18,512 bases of DNA from Caryophanales bacterium UBA1744 (GCA_002314915.1 DCHU01000066.1:1-18512); one strand, 5' to 3'; shown: positions 7,970 through 15,180, numbered from the stretch's first letter. The notes: a model not told the origin generated them from the letters alone. Numbers and translations are program-made.

Positions 7970-8569
7970 CTACTGATTTCTGATAAAACGGAAGTCGCAG
8001 CATTTATCGCCGCGAGAACATGTTCCTTTGCGAACAAATGTAATGCCAGGAAGATTTGAATACATAAATTCATCTAATCCGCAGTACATACAGGCCAGGT
8101 CTAATCTGCCCAATTCCCCAAGTATTGTCGTAAAGATGCATTTTGTCGTATCAAAACCCATTTTATTCTTATCCCCTTTAACCACTTTGGTCTCAAACCC
8201 TTTTCCGTTTGCAGAGCACATCATTTTAGGGATCAACACTCTCGCTATTGGCCAAATCCATTTCTTGGCAAATAGCTTTTGATATTTTTCTCTTGAAGGC
8301 CTCATGAAGTCTTCCATATATGTGCGGACTTGAGTGATTGAATCTTCTCTTGTCATCCCGTTCGCCTCATTGTATTCACATACCGCAATTGAGGTGAAAA
8401 GATTGCATAAGTATCCATACAAAGCTTTGCATCGGTATTCAGTGTATTTATTAGCGAGTTCATCTACACGCTTTACCAAATATTCTTTCTTTTGTTCATC
8501 ACTTTCTTCGAATAAGTGAACCAATCTGCCATTGCAGATCATGTTTAATGGTTTGTAGTTTTTTCTCAT
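7970..8569 (-). CDS. L-2-amino-thiazoline-4-carboxylic acid hydrolase (ATC hydrolase) family protein
   Basis: This is a soluble protein of 199 residues. The first two thirds are helical and charged. The last third carries the family-like block CMYCGLDEF, SNLPGITFVRKGTCSRGD and KCCDFRF, giving five closely set cysteines. The founding member opens the thiazoline ring during L-cysteine synthesis in Pseudomonas. Most homologues in gut Bacillota and Clostridia have no known substrate, so the activity here is unproven. ATG 8569 is preferred; an in-frame TTG at 8575 would add two residues. Neither has a Shine-Dalgarno, and the predicted leader is about 14 bases. A TTAG-N6-CTAA site fills the spacer of its promoter, so it is probably controlled by the same regulator as the lipoprotein and rnf loci. 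Confidence 0.72.
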   Translation of the reverse strand: MRKNYKPLNMICNGRLVHLFEESDEQKKEYLVKRVDELANKYTEYRCKALYGYLCNLFTSIAVCEYNEANGMTREDSITQVRTYMEDFMRPSREKYQKLFAKKWIWPIARVLIPKMMCSANGKGFETKVVKGDKNKMGFDTTKCIFTTILGELGRLDLACMYCGLDEFMYSNLPGITFVRKGTCSRGDKCCDFRFIRNQ

Positions 8570-8589
8570 ACACAAATCTTTAATAATCT

Positions 8590-8618
8590 AATATAGTTAG
8601 CGTTAACTAACTAGATAA
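8590..8618 (-). promoter_or_regulatory. Promoter of the ATC-hydrolase-family gene with a TTAG-N6-CTAA operator in its spacer
   Basis: On the minus strand, TATATT (8595-8590) is a good -10. A weak -35, TTATCT (8618-8613), lies 17 bases upstream. The inverted repeat GTTAG-N6-CTAAC (8596-8611) occupies that spacer almost completely and abuts the -10. Such placement is typical of repressor operators. Confidence 0.6.
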
Positions 8619-8644
8619 GTGTATCCCTTGCGCTGCTGTTTGTA

Positions 8645-8683
8645 AAACACTTCAAAAATAAAGACCCCGATTAAGAGGTCTTT
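8645..8683 (-). terminator. Intrinsic terminator ending the apbE-nusG2-Gx transcript
   Basis: Arms AAAGACC (8660-8666) and GGTCTTT (8677-8683) form a stem with a ten-base loop. On the minus strand it is followed by ATTTTTGAAG, a U-rich tail. The stop codon of the Gx gene (8671-8673) lies inside the loop. Confidence 0.8.
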
Positions 8684-9207
8684 GATTTTTCATATCCAAC
8701 CGCAGTGGCCAGATATTTGTTTTGCAGAATAAGCTCAACTATGAATCCGTTGAATGTTCCGGTGATGAGAGATGCTATAGCCATGACTGGGAAGTAGTAG
8801 AAGACACCCCAATTGCCGAGATATATGACACCAACAATGATTTGGGCTAGCGCATGTGAGTACGCGCCGGCTACAGATGTGCCCACAGGCGTGAACGCCT
8901 TAAACCATCTATAGAATATATACATTACGAAGAAGCTTAGCAGTGCGCCCGCCATCGACATCGCGAATCCCATGGCGAGGAATGTTCCAACCGCGATGGA
9001 TGATATCACGACTCTTAGGATATCGATCGCAAGAGCAACCCAGAATCCAAAGTAGTATATTGCAAGCAATATAACCATATTGGCTAATCCAAGTTTCAAT
9101 CCAGGTATTCCAAATGGAATGAAGGATTCAGCAATGCTTAATACCAAGGCAAGAGATAAGAGCATTGCAAGGAGTGTTATCTGTTTAACTGTGAATTTCT
9201 TTTTCAT
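8671..9207 (-). CDS. Gx transporter / heptaprenyl diphosphate synthase component I family membrane protein (EetB-like)
   Basis: This is a hydrophobic protein of 178 residues with about five membrane segments. The conserved N-terminal region reads SIAESFIPFGIPGLKLGLAN, typical of the Hpre_diP_synt_I / Gx transporter family. The loop with SMAGALLSF and the segment GAYSHALAQIIVGVIYLG are also family-like. The name comes from a gene next to polyprenyl synthases, but the fold suggests an S-component-like transporter, and the substrate is unknown. It starts three bases after the NusG-domain-II gene. I recall the same pair beside flavin-based extracellular electron transfer genes in Listeria (eetA/eetB). 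I infer a role in assembling or energising the outside flavoproteins. Confidence 0.82.
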   Translation of the reverse strand: MKKKFTVKQITLLAMLLSLALVLSIAESFIPFGIPGLKLGLANMVILLAIYYFGFWVALAIDILRVVISSIAVGTFLAMGFAMSMAGALLSFFVMYIFYRWFKAFTPVGTSVAGAYSHALAQIIVGVIYLGNWGVFYYFPVMAIASLITGTFNGFIVELILQNKYLATAVGYEKSKTS

Positions 9208-9210
9208 AGC

Positions 9211-9684
9211 CTAACCCTGAATGATGTCACTCCAGCTGCTGGTCTCTACTTCGATGTAGATACCATTATGTGCGCATACGATTGGATGGTTTGCCTTACT
9301 TACCCATCCCTCATGCACGCATTCCTGACCAGGGCATCCGGATTCCTTAACGCATATCGAGTTATGTTTTAACGCGATTGTTAAAGTCGTGTGCCTGCCT
9401 TGAATTTCTATTTCTTCGTATTCGTTTATGTCTGCGAGGTTGATCGGATTTCTGTTTTTTCCTGCGGAATCTAAGATTTCCATCTTGTTTCCTTCAAACA
9501 AAACCGTGGCAACGATATCCTTGTTGCTATCTTTGCTATTAACGATGGCTCTTCCGATATAGACGGATGCGGTGCCGATTAAAAGAGTGCCCAAAAGCAC
9601 AAAATCCCAGAGATGCTTCAAGAAGAAATTCTTCTTTCTCTCTGGTTTTGGTGTAGGTTGTTCAATCTTTTCTTCTGTTTCCAC
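9211..9684 (-). CDS. NusG domain II-containing membrane-anchored protein (EetA-like)
   Basis: This protein has 157 residues. A charged cytoplasmic N-terminus (1-25) and one membrane segment (about 26-48) precede an outside beta domain. The C-terminal half matches the NusG domain II family: NSICVKESGCPGQECVHEGW, then HPIVCAHNGIYIEV. Cysteines 111, 117, 122 and 137 are conserved in this family and could bind a cofactor or form disulfides. It is not the transcription factor NusG. The start is GTG at 9684, overlapping the apbE stop by one base, with AAAGG upstream. It forms a three-gene unit with apbE and the Gx protein, an association known from Rnf and extracellular electron transfer loci. The molecular role is not established. 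Confidence 0.82.
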   Translation of the reverse strand: METEEKIEQPTPKPERKKNFFLKHLWDFVLLGTLLIGTASVYIGRAIVNSKDSNKDIVATVLFEGNKMEILDSAGKNRNPINLADINEYEEIEIQGRHTTLTIALKHNSICVKESGCPGQECVHEGWVSKANHPIVCAHNGIYIEVETSSWSDIIQG

Positions 9685-10706
9685 TAGATTCTGACCTTTG
9701 ATAACTCTTCTGACTCGGCGACGAGTTTGGTGTAACCACCCTCATCTTTATATAAAGAGTATGTGAAATTGTATTTCTTTGCCCATTCCTCGCTCTTTTC
9801 TGGTCCGGCGATCATGCAAGAGGTGGAGAATGCGTCTAATAAGGCGCTATCCTCTCCGACCAAGAATGCCATTGAGTAATCGGTTAATGGCATACCTGTG
9901 TGTGGGTTGATGATGTGCGAATACGTAACATCTTCGACAGTTACGAATTGTTCGTATACCGCAGAGGTGGATGTATCAATCTCTCCGAGCGAGAAACGGT
10001 TCTCACTCTCAGTCTCGCTATACATGAGGCTGATTTTGAATTTCCCGTTGTCTGCCAATTGGCCTAATCCAAGGGAACTTTGTCCTCCGTTGATGAGATA
10101 TTGCTTAACGTCATTGCCTTCAAGAATGAGTTCCGCTCTCTCGACCGAATAACCTTTGGTTAGACCGCCCAAATCAATATAACCATCGCCAATGCGCTTA
10201 ATTGTCTGTTTGGTCTCATCGAGTTCAACACTCGTCCCCTTAACTTCCTCTAAAAGAGCCGGTATGAGGGCTTTGGCATCCTCAATCGAGGAAACACTTG
10301 GTCCCTCGAACAATAAGTCGTCTGCTGCCCCAAATAAGGTTGTTTTCCATAAGGAAGTGATCTTACCCATATATGGATTGAAGTTGCCTTCGGTCTTTTC
10401 GTATAAATCGACCGCGGTCTTGACCAAATCAAATAAATCGGCATCGACTGTAACCTCATCGTGGGTATGGTTGACTCTGTATAGGTTTGATGAACCCATA
10501 TATTCGTTATATGGATCCGCTAAATAGTTGAGTTTGTTGACCAAATCATAAATATCCTTGCTGCAGTCATCCTTGCTCGCTACGTATTTCCATGAGAAAA
10601 AACTTCCGTACACGAGTGTGCTGCTACTATAAGTAGATTCTTTAGCAACACCGCATGACGCGAGGATGAATGGAGTTAGAAATACTAGGCCAAATCTCTT
10701 TTTCAT
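9684..10706 (-). CDS. apbE: ApbE/FmnB-type FAD:protein FMN transferase lipoprotein
   Basis: ApbE uses FAD and Mg2+ to attach FMN to Thr in S/T-G-A-T-like motifs of exported proteins. The predicted 340 residues start with a signal peptide and lipobox LASC (15-18), so the enzyme is anchored outside. Motifs are GNFNPYMGKITSLW (107-120), YIDLGGLTKGYSVE (176-189), INGGQSSLG (205-213), HIINPHTG (264-271) and the metal-binding DAFST (291-295). I chose ATG 10706 because it gives a perfect lipoprotein signal. The longer frame to 10760 begins inside a terminator hairpin. There is no Shine-Dalgarno; a promoter at 10713-10741 predicts a leaderless transcript. Likely targets in this window are RnfD, RnfG and the lipoprotein at 7172. 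Confidence 0.94.
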   Translation of the reverse strand: MKKRFGLVFLTPFILASCGVAKESTYSSSTLVYGSFFSWKYVASKDDCSKDIYDLVNKLNYLADPYNEYMGSSNLYRVNHTHDEVTVDADLFDLVKTAVDLYEKTEGNFNPYMGKITSLWKTTLFGAADDLLFEGPSVSSIEDAKALIPALLEEVKGTSVELDETKQTIKRIGDGYIDLGGLTKGYSVERAELILEGNDVKQYLINGGQSSLGLGQLADNGKFKISLMYSETESENRFSLGEIDTSTSAVYEQFVTVEDVTYSHIINPHTGMPLTDYSMAFLVGEDSALLDAFSTSCMIAGPEKSEEWAKKYNFTYSLYKDEGGYTKLVAESEELSKVRI

Positions 10707-10712
10707 GGCTAT

Positions 10713-10741
10713 ATCATAATTGAGTGCAACCATCACTACAA
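10713..10741 (-). promoter_or_regulatory. Probable promoter of apbE, giving a leaderless mRNA
   Basis: On the minus strand, TTGTAG (10741-10736) and TATGAT (10718-10713) are exactly 17 bases apart. The predicted start is at about 10706, the A of the apbE ATG. This fits the lack of a Shine-Dalgarno and the terminator directly upstream. Confidence 0.5.
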
Positions 10742-10744
10742 GCG

Positions 10745-10770
10745 AAAGAAAAGGACACATAATGTGTCCT
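10745..10770 (-). terminator. Intrinsic terminator or attenuator between rnfB and apbE
   Basis: The arms AGGACACA and TGTGTCCT form a perfect eight-pair stem with a three-base loop (10752-10770), followed on the minus strand by TTTTCTTT. It starts seven bases after the rnfB stop. It should end much of the rnf transcript and so separate rnf expression from apbE expression. Confidence 0.72.
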
Positions 10771-10777
10771 AAATCTT

Positions 10778-11095
10778 TTACATTGTGACTTTTCTTGTCG
10801 TTCCGTCCGGTCCAGGTGTCGAGTTCAAATACTCGATGATTGGATCGAAGTTCTTGTCTTTTCTACCAGCCTTGCATGCTGTGACTTTTGTGACCTCTCC
10901 ATTAACGAGAGCATCTGCCAAGTCGTGGCATCCGGCCTTCCCGCAAGCGCCGCAGTTGACGCCTGGGAGCATCTTTGCGACACAATCGATTCTTGGATCT
11001 TCTTCAACGTGGAAGATAACTGAGAACAAAACGATGAGACATGAGAGTCCGATGGCTAAGCCAGCCATCAATAATACAGACCATAAGATATCCAT
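10778..11095 (-). CDS. rnfB: Short RnfB: membrane anchor plus one Fe-S domain only
   Basis: RnfB normally takes electrons from ferredoxin into the Rnf complex. Here only the first part is present. One membrane segment (about 5-27) is followed by the Fe-S domain, with Cys48, Cys51, Cys56 and Cys74 (C-x2-C-x4-C-x17-C, in NCGACGKAGCHDLADA). The C-terminal domains with two more [4Fe-4S] clusters are missing. The length is 105 residues against about 190-330 in other bacteria. The end is a TAA stop followed by a terminator, and the 60 bases beyond hold no remnant, so this is not a simple frameshift. ATG 11095 fits the Shine-Dalgarno AAAGGA better than the in-frame ATG at 11104 (three residues longer), which almost touches it. 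It begins one base after the 77-residue gene. Confidence 0.88.
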   Translation of the reverse strand: MDILWSVLLMAGLAIGLSCLIVLFSVIFHVEEDPRIDCVAKMLPGVNCGACGKAGCHDLADALVNGEVTKVTACKAGRKDKNFDPIIEYLNSTPGPDGTTRKVTM

Positions 11096-11096
11096 G

Positions 11097-11330
11097 TTAT
11101 TCATTTCCTTTCTTAGAAGATTCTTCTTCTAGTTTCTTTGCCGCTCTTCTTTCCGCATCAGCGTAGAAACGGCAGCTAGCAACTTCGCAGTTCTCGCAAT
11201 TAGGACCCTTGCCTCTCTCACAGCCTTTTGGCGCTGGGGTTTTGATGTAAACCACGAAGCTGACTGTGAATAAGATGACAAGCGCGACTATTATTGCGAT
11301 TGCGATGATGATGTATCCGGTTTGGGGCAT
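11097..11330 (-). CDS. Small membrane protein with an RnfB-like Cys motif, between rnfA and rnfB
   Basis: This 77-residue protein has one hydrophobic segment (about 6-29), then a cysteine-bearing stretch and a basic/acidic tail. Cysteines are at 37, 45, 48 and 53. The segment NCENCEVASCRFYADA has the same spacing as NCGACGKAGCHDLADA of RnfB: N-C-x2-C-x4-C-x3-A-D-A. The fourth Cys lies upstream (Cys37) instead of downstream. I infer a membrane-bound [4Fe-4S] or related electron-transfer subunit, possibly derived from or complementing the shortened RnfB. It starts directly at the rnfA stop codon and is followed one base later by rnfB, so it is a full member of the operon. I do not know a named family for it. 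Confidence 0.8.
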   Translation of the reverse strand: MPQTGYIIIAIAIIVALVILFTVSFVVYIKTPAPKGCERGKGPNCENCEVASCRFYADAERRAAKKLEEESSKKGNE

Positions 11331-11933
11331 TTAGATGAGGCCCCAAGAACCTAAATCGATGATTCCGCCGAGACCCATGAAGACGATTGCCATGATGCCT
11401 GCGACGATGAGAGCGATTGGAACGCCCTTGAATGCTTTTGGAAGGTTAGCGCCTTCAAGTCTCACTCTGATGCAAGCGAAGAGGAAGATGACGAGGACGA
11501 ATCCTAATGAAGTTCCGAGTGCGTTTGCCATTGAGCGACCGAAGTCATAAGCGGTGTTGTTCTGAACGACGCCTAAGACTGCGCAGTTTGTTGTGATGAG
11601 TGGGAGGTAGATGCCAAGAGTCTTATAAAGGCTGATTGACTTCTTCTTAATGAAGAATCCGACCATCTGAACAAGGGATGCGATGACTAAGATGAAGACG
11701 ATTGTATCCATGTATCCCATGTTTGCTGGGACGAGGATGAATGTGTAGATTGGCCAACAGACGAGTGCTGCCATCATTGTGACGAATGTGACTGCGAGGC
11801 CCATTCCAACTGCGGATTTGACTTTGTTTCCAACTCCGATGAAGGAACAGATACCGAAATATCTTGAGAGGATGACGTTATCGATGACCATGTAGGAGAC
11901 GATAGCGAGAATGAATGATACTACGTAAGACAT
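11331..11933 (-). CDS. rnfA: RnfA, integral membrane subunit of the Rnf complex
   Basis: RnfA and RnfE form the inverted-topology membrane pair that holds a buried [2Fe-2S] cluster and carries electrons across the membrane. The 200 residues include about six membrane segments and the family blocks DNVILSRYFGICSFIGVGNK (18-37), containing Cys29, and YLPLITTNCAVLGV, containing the second cluster-type Cys. The length is standard (about 190-200). A perfect Shine-Dalgarno, AAAGGAGGT, precedes the ATG, which overlaps the rnfE stop by one base (TAATG). Confidence 0.97.
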   Translation of the reverse strand: MSYVVSFILAIVSYMVIDNVILSRYFGICSFIGVGNKVKSAVGMGLAVTFVTMMAALVCWPIYTFILVPANMGYMDTIVFILVIASLVQMVGFFIKKKSISLYKTLGIYLPLITTNCAVLGVVQNNTAYDFGRSMANALGTSLGFVLVIFLFACIRVRLEGANLPKAFKGVPIALIVAGIMAIVFMGLGGIIDLGSWGLI

Positions 11934-12655
11934 TACTGGTTACCTCCTTTAGCTGCTGCAGCTGCGGCTGCTTTTGCCGCTCTAGCCTTTTCTTTTGCCT
12001 TCTTGTCTTTGTAGTTATTGACTGCAGCAATGATTGCTAAAGCAAAACCTAAGACTAAGAAGCCGCCGGCTGAAGACTTGAAGAGTGGGATAGCCATTGA
12101 GAAGTCTGAGCCGCTATATCCTGAAAGGATAGGCAATGTGACTTTTGGAATGAATGTGAATACTTTTCCAAGTGTGAGTGTTCCTGCGCCAACAACCTCA
12201 CGAACGAGTGCGATTGCAGCGATTGCCCATGTGTATCCGATGCCGTTTCCAAGGCCGTCTAACATTGAGTCGACGACTGTGTTCTGGCTTGCGAATGCCT
12301 CAGCTCTACCCAAGACGATGCAGTTAACGACCAACAATGAGACGAAAACGCCGAGTGAGTTGTAGAGTTCTGGGAGGAATGTTGATGAGAGAATCTTGAC
12401 CACTGTAACGAATGTTGCAATGACGACGATATAGCATGGTGTTCTAACTTCATCAGGGATGACCTTGCGGAGAAGGGAGATGATGAGGTTTGAGCAGAAT
12501 ACGACGAATGTGAAGAGGAGTCCCATGCCGATAGCGGACTCGAATGATGTTGTGACTGCTAAAGCAGGGCATGTTCCGAGCACCATTACGAATAATGGGT
12601 TTGCTTTGAAGAGAGGATCTAAGAAGATTCTAGCTTTGCTTGGTTTCTGGTCCAT
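11933..12655 (-). CDS. rnfE: RnfE, integral membrane subunit of the Rnf complex
   Basis: RnfE is the RnfA paralogue of opposite topology. Family motifs are NPLFVMVLGTCPALAVTTS (19-37), PDEVRTPCYIVVIATFVTVV and VVNCIVLGRAEAFAS, and the cluster-type Cys residues are present. The 240 residues exceed the usual 200-230 because of an Ala/Lys-rich, probably helical tail (about 216-240). AGGAGGT precedes the ATG. The gene lies 11 bases after rnfG and overlaps rnfA by one base. Confidence 0.97.
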   Translation of the reverse strand: MDQKPSKARIFLDPLFKANPLFVMVLGTCPALAVTTSFESAIGMGLLFTFVVFCSNLIISLLRKVIPDEVRTPCYIVVIATFVTVVKILSSTFLPELYNSLGVFVSLLVVNCIVLGRAEAFASQNTVVDSMLDGLGNGIGYTWAIAAIALVREVVGAGTLTLGKVFTFIPKVTLPILSGYSGSDFSMAIPLFKSSAGGFLVLGFALAIIAAVNNYKDKKAKEKARAAKAAAAAAAKGGNQ

Positions 12656-12666
12656 AATCCTACCTC

Positions 12667-14118
12667 CTATTCTCCGAACGTTGCGTAATAGTTAGTACGC
12701 ATCGCTAATAACAGATCGCGGACAGCGTTTGTTGATAATGTTGATCCGGTCTTAACCGCGTTCTCATCATCCATGCTTGTTGTGCCTGCTTTGACACCGT
12801 CCATCCATTTCTTGTAATCGTTCCAAGAGATGTCTTTTGTAATCTTGTAGCCTTCGAGCTTGGCGTTTCCTTCGTCCCCGCTGAATGCTGCCATGAGTTT
12901 GAGCACATCTGTCTCGCCTTCAGGATCCTGGAATGAGACTGTTGCCTCATATGCCTTACCGGTTCCATCGGTTAAGACGACTGATGTTCTCTTTGTTATT
13001 TCGTATGAGCAGTGGTCGGTTGTTCCTGTAACTGCTGCGAATTCGTCTGCTGATTCAGAGACATATTTGTCTCCAAAGAGCTTTTCAACTTCTGACTTGT
13101 AGTTTGCAACATATGCATCTCTCATTCCGAGGATCATGTCACGGACTGCGTTTGTTGATAATGTTGAGCCTGTATGAACAGCATTTTCATCTTCGAGACT
13201 TGTTGTTCCGGCCTTGACGCCATCCATCCATGACTTGTAGTCGTTCCATGAGATATCCTTTGTGACTTTGTAACCGTCAAGTTTGACTGTTGACTTGTCG
13301 CCTGAGAACGCTGCGGTGAGTTTGAGCACATCTGTCTCGCCCTCTGGGTCCTGGAACGAAACGGTTCCGGCATATGCTACTGTTGTTGTGTTGTTTGTGA
13401 GCGTTACTAAGTAACGGTTCGTGATTTCGTACGAGCAGTGGTCTGTAGTGGCTTCGAGCTTTGTGAATGATGTATCTTCAGCTTCTGCCTTATAGAGATC
13501 ACCATAAATATCCTGGAGTGGAGTCTTCTGCACAACGGTGTCTGTCTGACCATTGATACGTGATGCGTAATCCTTACGGGCTGCCTGAACACCGTCAATG
13601 AAGAATTTCTGGGATTTTGTTCCACCCGACATGACGCTTGAGTAGTCATTAGCGGTTGATGTTCCTGCGACGAGCCCGTCTGCGAGTTTAACGACGTTTG
13701 AGTCATAGCCTGAGTCACCGCCAACCGTGACGTTGATTGCGCTTGGCTGAACTAACTCAGGAAGCTCTGCAATAGCAGGGCCTTCGAATAAGACCGTGAA
13801 TGTAACTTCTGTCTTAACTGGTTTGCCGCAGTTGATTTCATAGGCATAGCCGACAGGTGTTCCGTTTTCCATCAAAGCCCACACAGATGTGAATGTGATT
13901 TTCGTTGAGTTCATTGTAACGGCCTGTGGAAGGTTTTCTGTTACCTCAACAAACGTTCCCGCTGGCTTTAAATCCTGAATCTGTGTAGGTGCCTTATCTG
14001 ATTTGTGAGTTTCTTTGTAGATATTAGCGACGGTGTTGAGTCCGCCGATGAGGACTGCTGATGATACGCAGATAGCTCCGAGGACGAGAGCACATTTAAC
14101 ATAAGTATTCTTAATCAT
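12667..14118 (-). CDS. rnfG: RnfG-type flavoprotein enlarged to three FMN-attachment motifs
   Basis: RnfG is a membrane-anchored, outward-facing subunit that carries covalent FMN on Thr. After one membrane segment (about 8-30) comes the usual FMN-binding domain, with the motif SGGTKS (164-169; Thr167). Two extra tandem repeats follow (about 218-342 and 360-480). Each contains TTDHCSYEIT, SFQDPEGETDVLKL, ISWNDYK-WMDGVKAGTTS and TGSTLSTNAVRD, with TGSTLS at 316-321 and 457-462. The protein has 483 residues against about 180-220 in typical RnfG. I infer up to three covalent flavins in a row reaching away from the membrane. Whether the TGST variants are flavinylated is unproven, since they have Ser where Ala is usual. 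A strong AAGGAGGAT precedes the start. Confidence 0.88.
   Translation of the reverse strand: MIKNTYVKCALVLGAICVSSAVLIGGLNTVANIYKETHKSDKAPTQIQDLKPAGTFVEVTENLPQAVTMNSTKITFTSVWALMENGTPVGYAYEINCGKPVKTEVTFTVLFEGPAIAELPELVQPSAINVTVGGDSGYDSNVVKLADGLVAGTSTANDYSSVMSGGTKSQKFFIDGVQAARKDYASRINGQTDTVVQKTPLQDIYGDLYKAEAEDTSFTKLEATTDHCSYEITNRYLVTLTNNTTTVAYAGTVSFQDPEGETDVLKLTAAFSGDKSTVKLDGYKVTKDISWNDYKSWMDGVKAGTTSLEDENAVHTGSTLSTNAVRDMILGMRDAYVANYKSEVEKLFGDKYVSESADEFAAVTGTTDHCSYEITKRTSVVLTDGTGKAYEATVSFQDPEGETDVLKLMAAFSGDEGNAKLEGYKITKDISWNDYKKWMDGVKAGTTSMDDENAVKTGSTLSTNAVRDLLLAMRTNYYATFGE
12679..13467 (-). repeat. Tandem duplication inside rnfG
   Basis: Two copies of about 365-375 bases (13467-13093 and 13041-12679) encode the two extra modules. 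Similarity is high at the DNA level too: the plus-strand string TGAGTTTGAGCACATCTGTC occurs in both. The duplication is therefore recent or kept uniform by gene conversion. Confidence 0.85.
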
Positions 14119-14130
14119 GTTCCATCCTCC

Positions 14131-15180
14131 TTATCTTAAAGCGAGTGGCAAGATGACAATCAAGAGAGCGACACCTGCGAGAGCGCCAGCTGAGATGAAG
14201 TGCCATTTCTTCCATTTGGAAGAAGACCACTGTGGGTAGTTGAGAACTGGAGCGATCATGTTAGCGAAGAGGATTGAGAATCCAACGCCTTCTGTTCCAG
14301 CGAGTAAACGGATTGCGACTGTGACAACGCCTGCGAATGCGCCAAATAAGACACGTGCAGGATCGCCGACTGGTCCGGTGACTGGGTCAGTAATCATATA
14401 GACAGCACCGAATAAGACGCCGCCAGATAATAACTGATAGAGTGCATAGTGAGCGAAGAGCTCTCCGCCCTTTGCCTGGAGAACGACTCCAGCGATGAGC
14501 ATTAAGACAACGAATGTGCCAAGGTATGAGACCAAGACTTTCCAGTCGATTGTCTTTGTGATTAATAAGTAGACCATTCCGATGAGGATGGCGATGTGGA
14601 ATGTTTCGCCTAAGGCTCCAGGAACTCTACCGATGAATAAATCTAAGAGAGGGACTGTTGTGAAGTTTTCAACAGCAAGTGCGGTTGCACCTGTTGTGAT
14701 TGAGGAATCGATGATGCCAGCTGTTCCAGCTGCATTACCGGAGATGCCGCCCCAGAAAAGTCTCACGACTATCATGCCCAAGGCTGCTGGGTTGAAGATG
14801 TTGTTTCCAAGGCCTCCGAAGACAAGTTTGCCTAAGATGATGCCGATTGCAGCACCTGCAACTACGACGAAGTAGCCGGTACCGCTAGCGAATCCTAAGT
14901 CTGTTGGTAAGCAGAGAGCATAGATAAGAGCGGTGATGATTGAGGATAAGATGTTCTCAATCTTGAATGCTTTTGGGTCCTTCTTTGTAATGAGGATGAA
15001 TAAGAACTCGCATAACAAGCATGTAGCGACTGAGAGTGGGAAGATGCGTAACGCGGATAATGGATAAGCGACCCATGCCCAAATGCATACAGGTGCTAAT
15101 GCGATTATTACGTTGAGGAGCATCCACATCAAAGAGTCTTTACGTTTGATGTGTGGAGCTGTTTCTTTAACAAGTTGCAT
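14131..15180 (-). CDS. rnfD: RnfD, membrane flavoprotein subunit of the Rnf complex
   Basis: RnfD is the large membrane subunit that carries covalent FMN on the outer side and takes part in ion transport. The N-terminus KETAPHIKRKDS is typical, and about eight to ten membrane segments follow. The flavinylation motif is TTGATAL, with Thr166 as the predicted site; other bacteria usually have SGAT-P-L. GNNIFNPAALG (125-135) and YMITDPVTGPVGDPAR are also diagnostic. The 349 residues are normal. The gene starts four bases after rnfC without a clear Shine-Dalgarno, which suggests translational coupling. Confidence 0.97.
   Translation of the reverse strand: MQLVKETAPHIKRKDSLMWMLLNVIIALAPVCIWAWVAYPLSALRIFPLSVATCLLCEFLFILITKKDPKAFKIENILSSIITALIYALCLPTDLGFASGTGYFVVVAGAAIGIILGKLVFGGLGNNIFNPAALGMIVVRLFWGGISGNAAGTAGIIDSSITTGATALAVENFTTVPLLDLFIGRVPGALGETFHIAILIGMVYLLITKTIDWKVLVSYLGTFVVLMLIAGVVLQAKGGELFAHYALYQLLSGGVLFGAVYMITDPVTGPVGDPARVLFGAFAGVVTVAIRLLAGTEGVGFSILFANMIAPVLNYPQWSSSKWKKWHFISAGALAGVALLIVILPLALR

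Noticed and set aside
10707..10760. Eighteen-residue N-terminal extension of ApbE
   Set aside because: It would begin inside the terminator hairpin and would hide the perfect lipoprotein signal that starts at ATG 10706.
10707..10777. RnfB shortened by a frameshift
   Set aside because: No remnant of the missing ferredoxin domains is found in any frame between the rnfB stop and apbE; the space holds a hairpin and a promoter.
12667..14118. rnfG repeats as an assembly artefact
   Set aside because: The two copies differ at many positions at DNA and protein level, and the frame stays open through both, so a true duplication is more likely.
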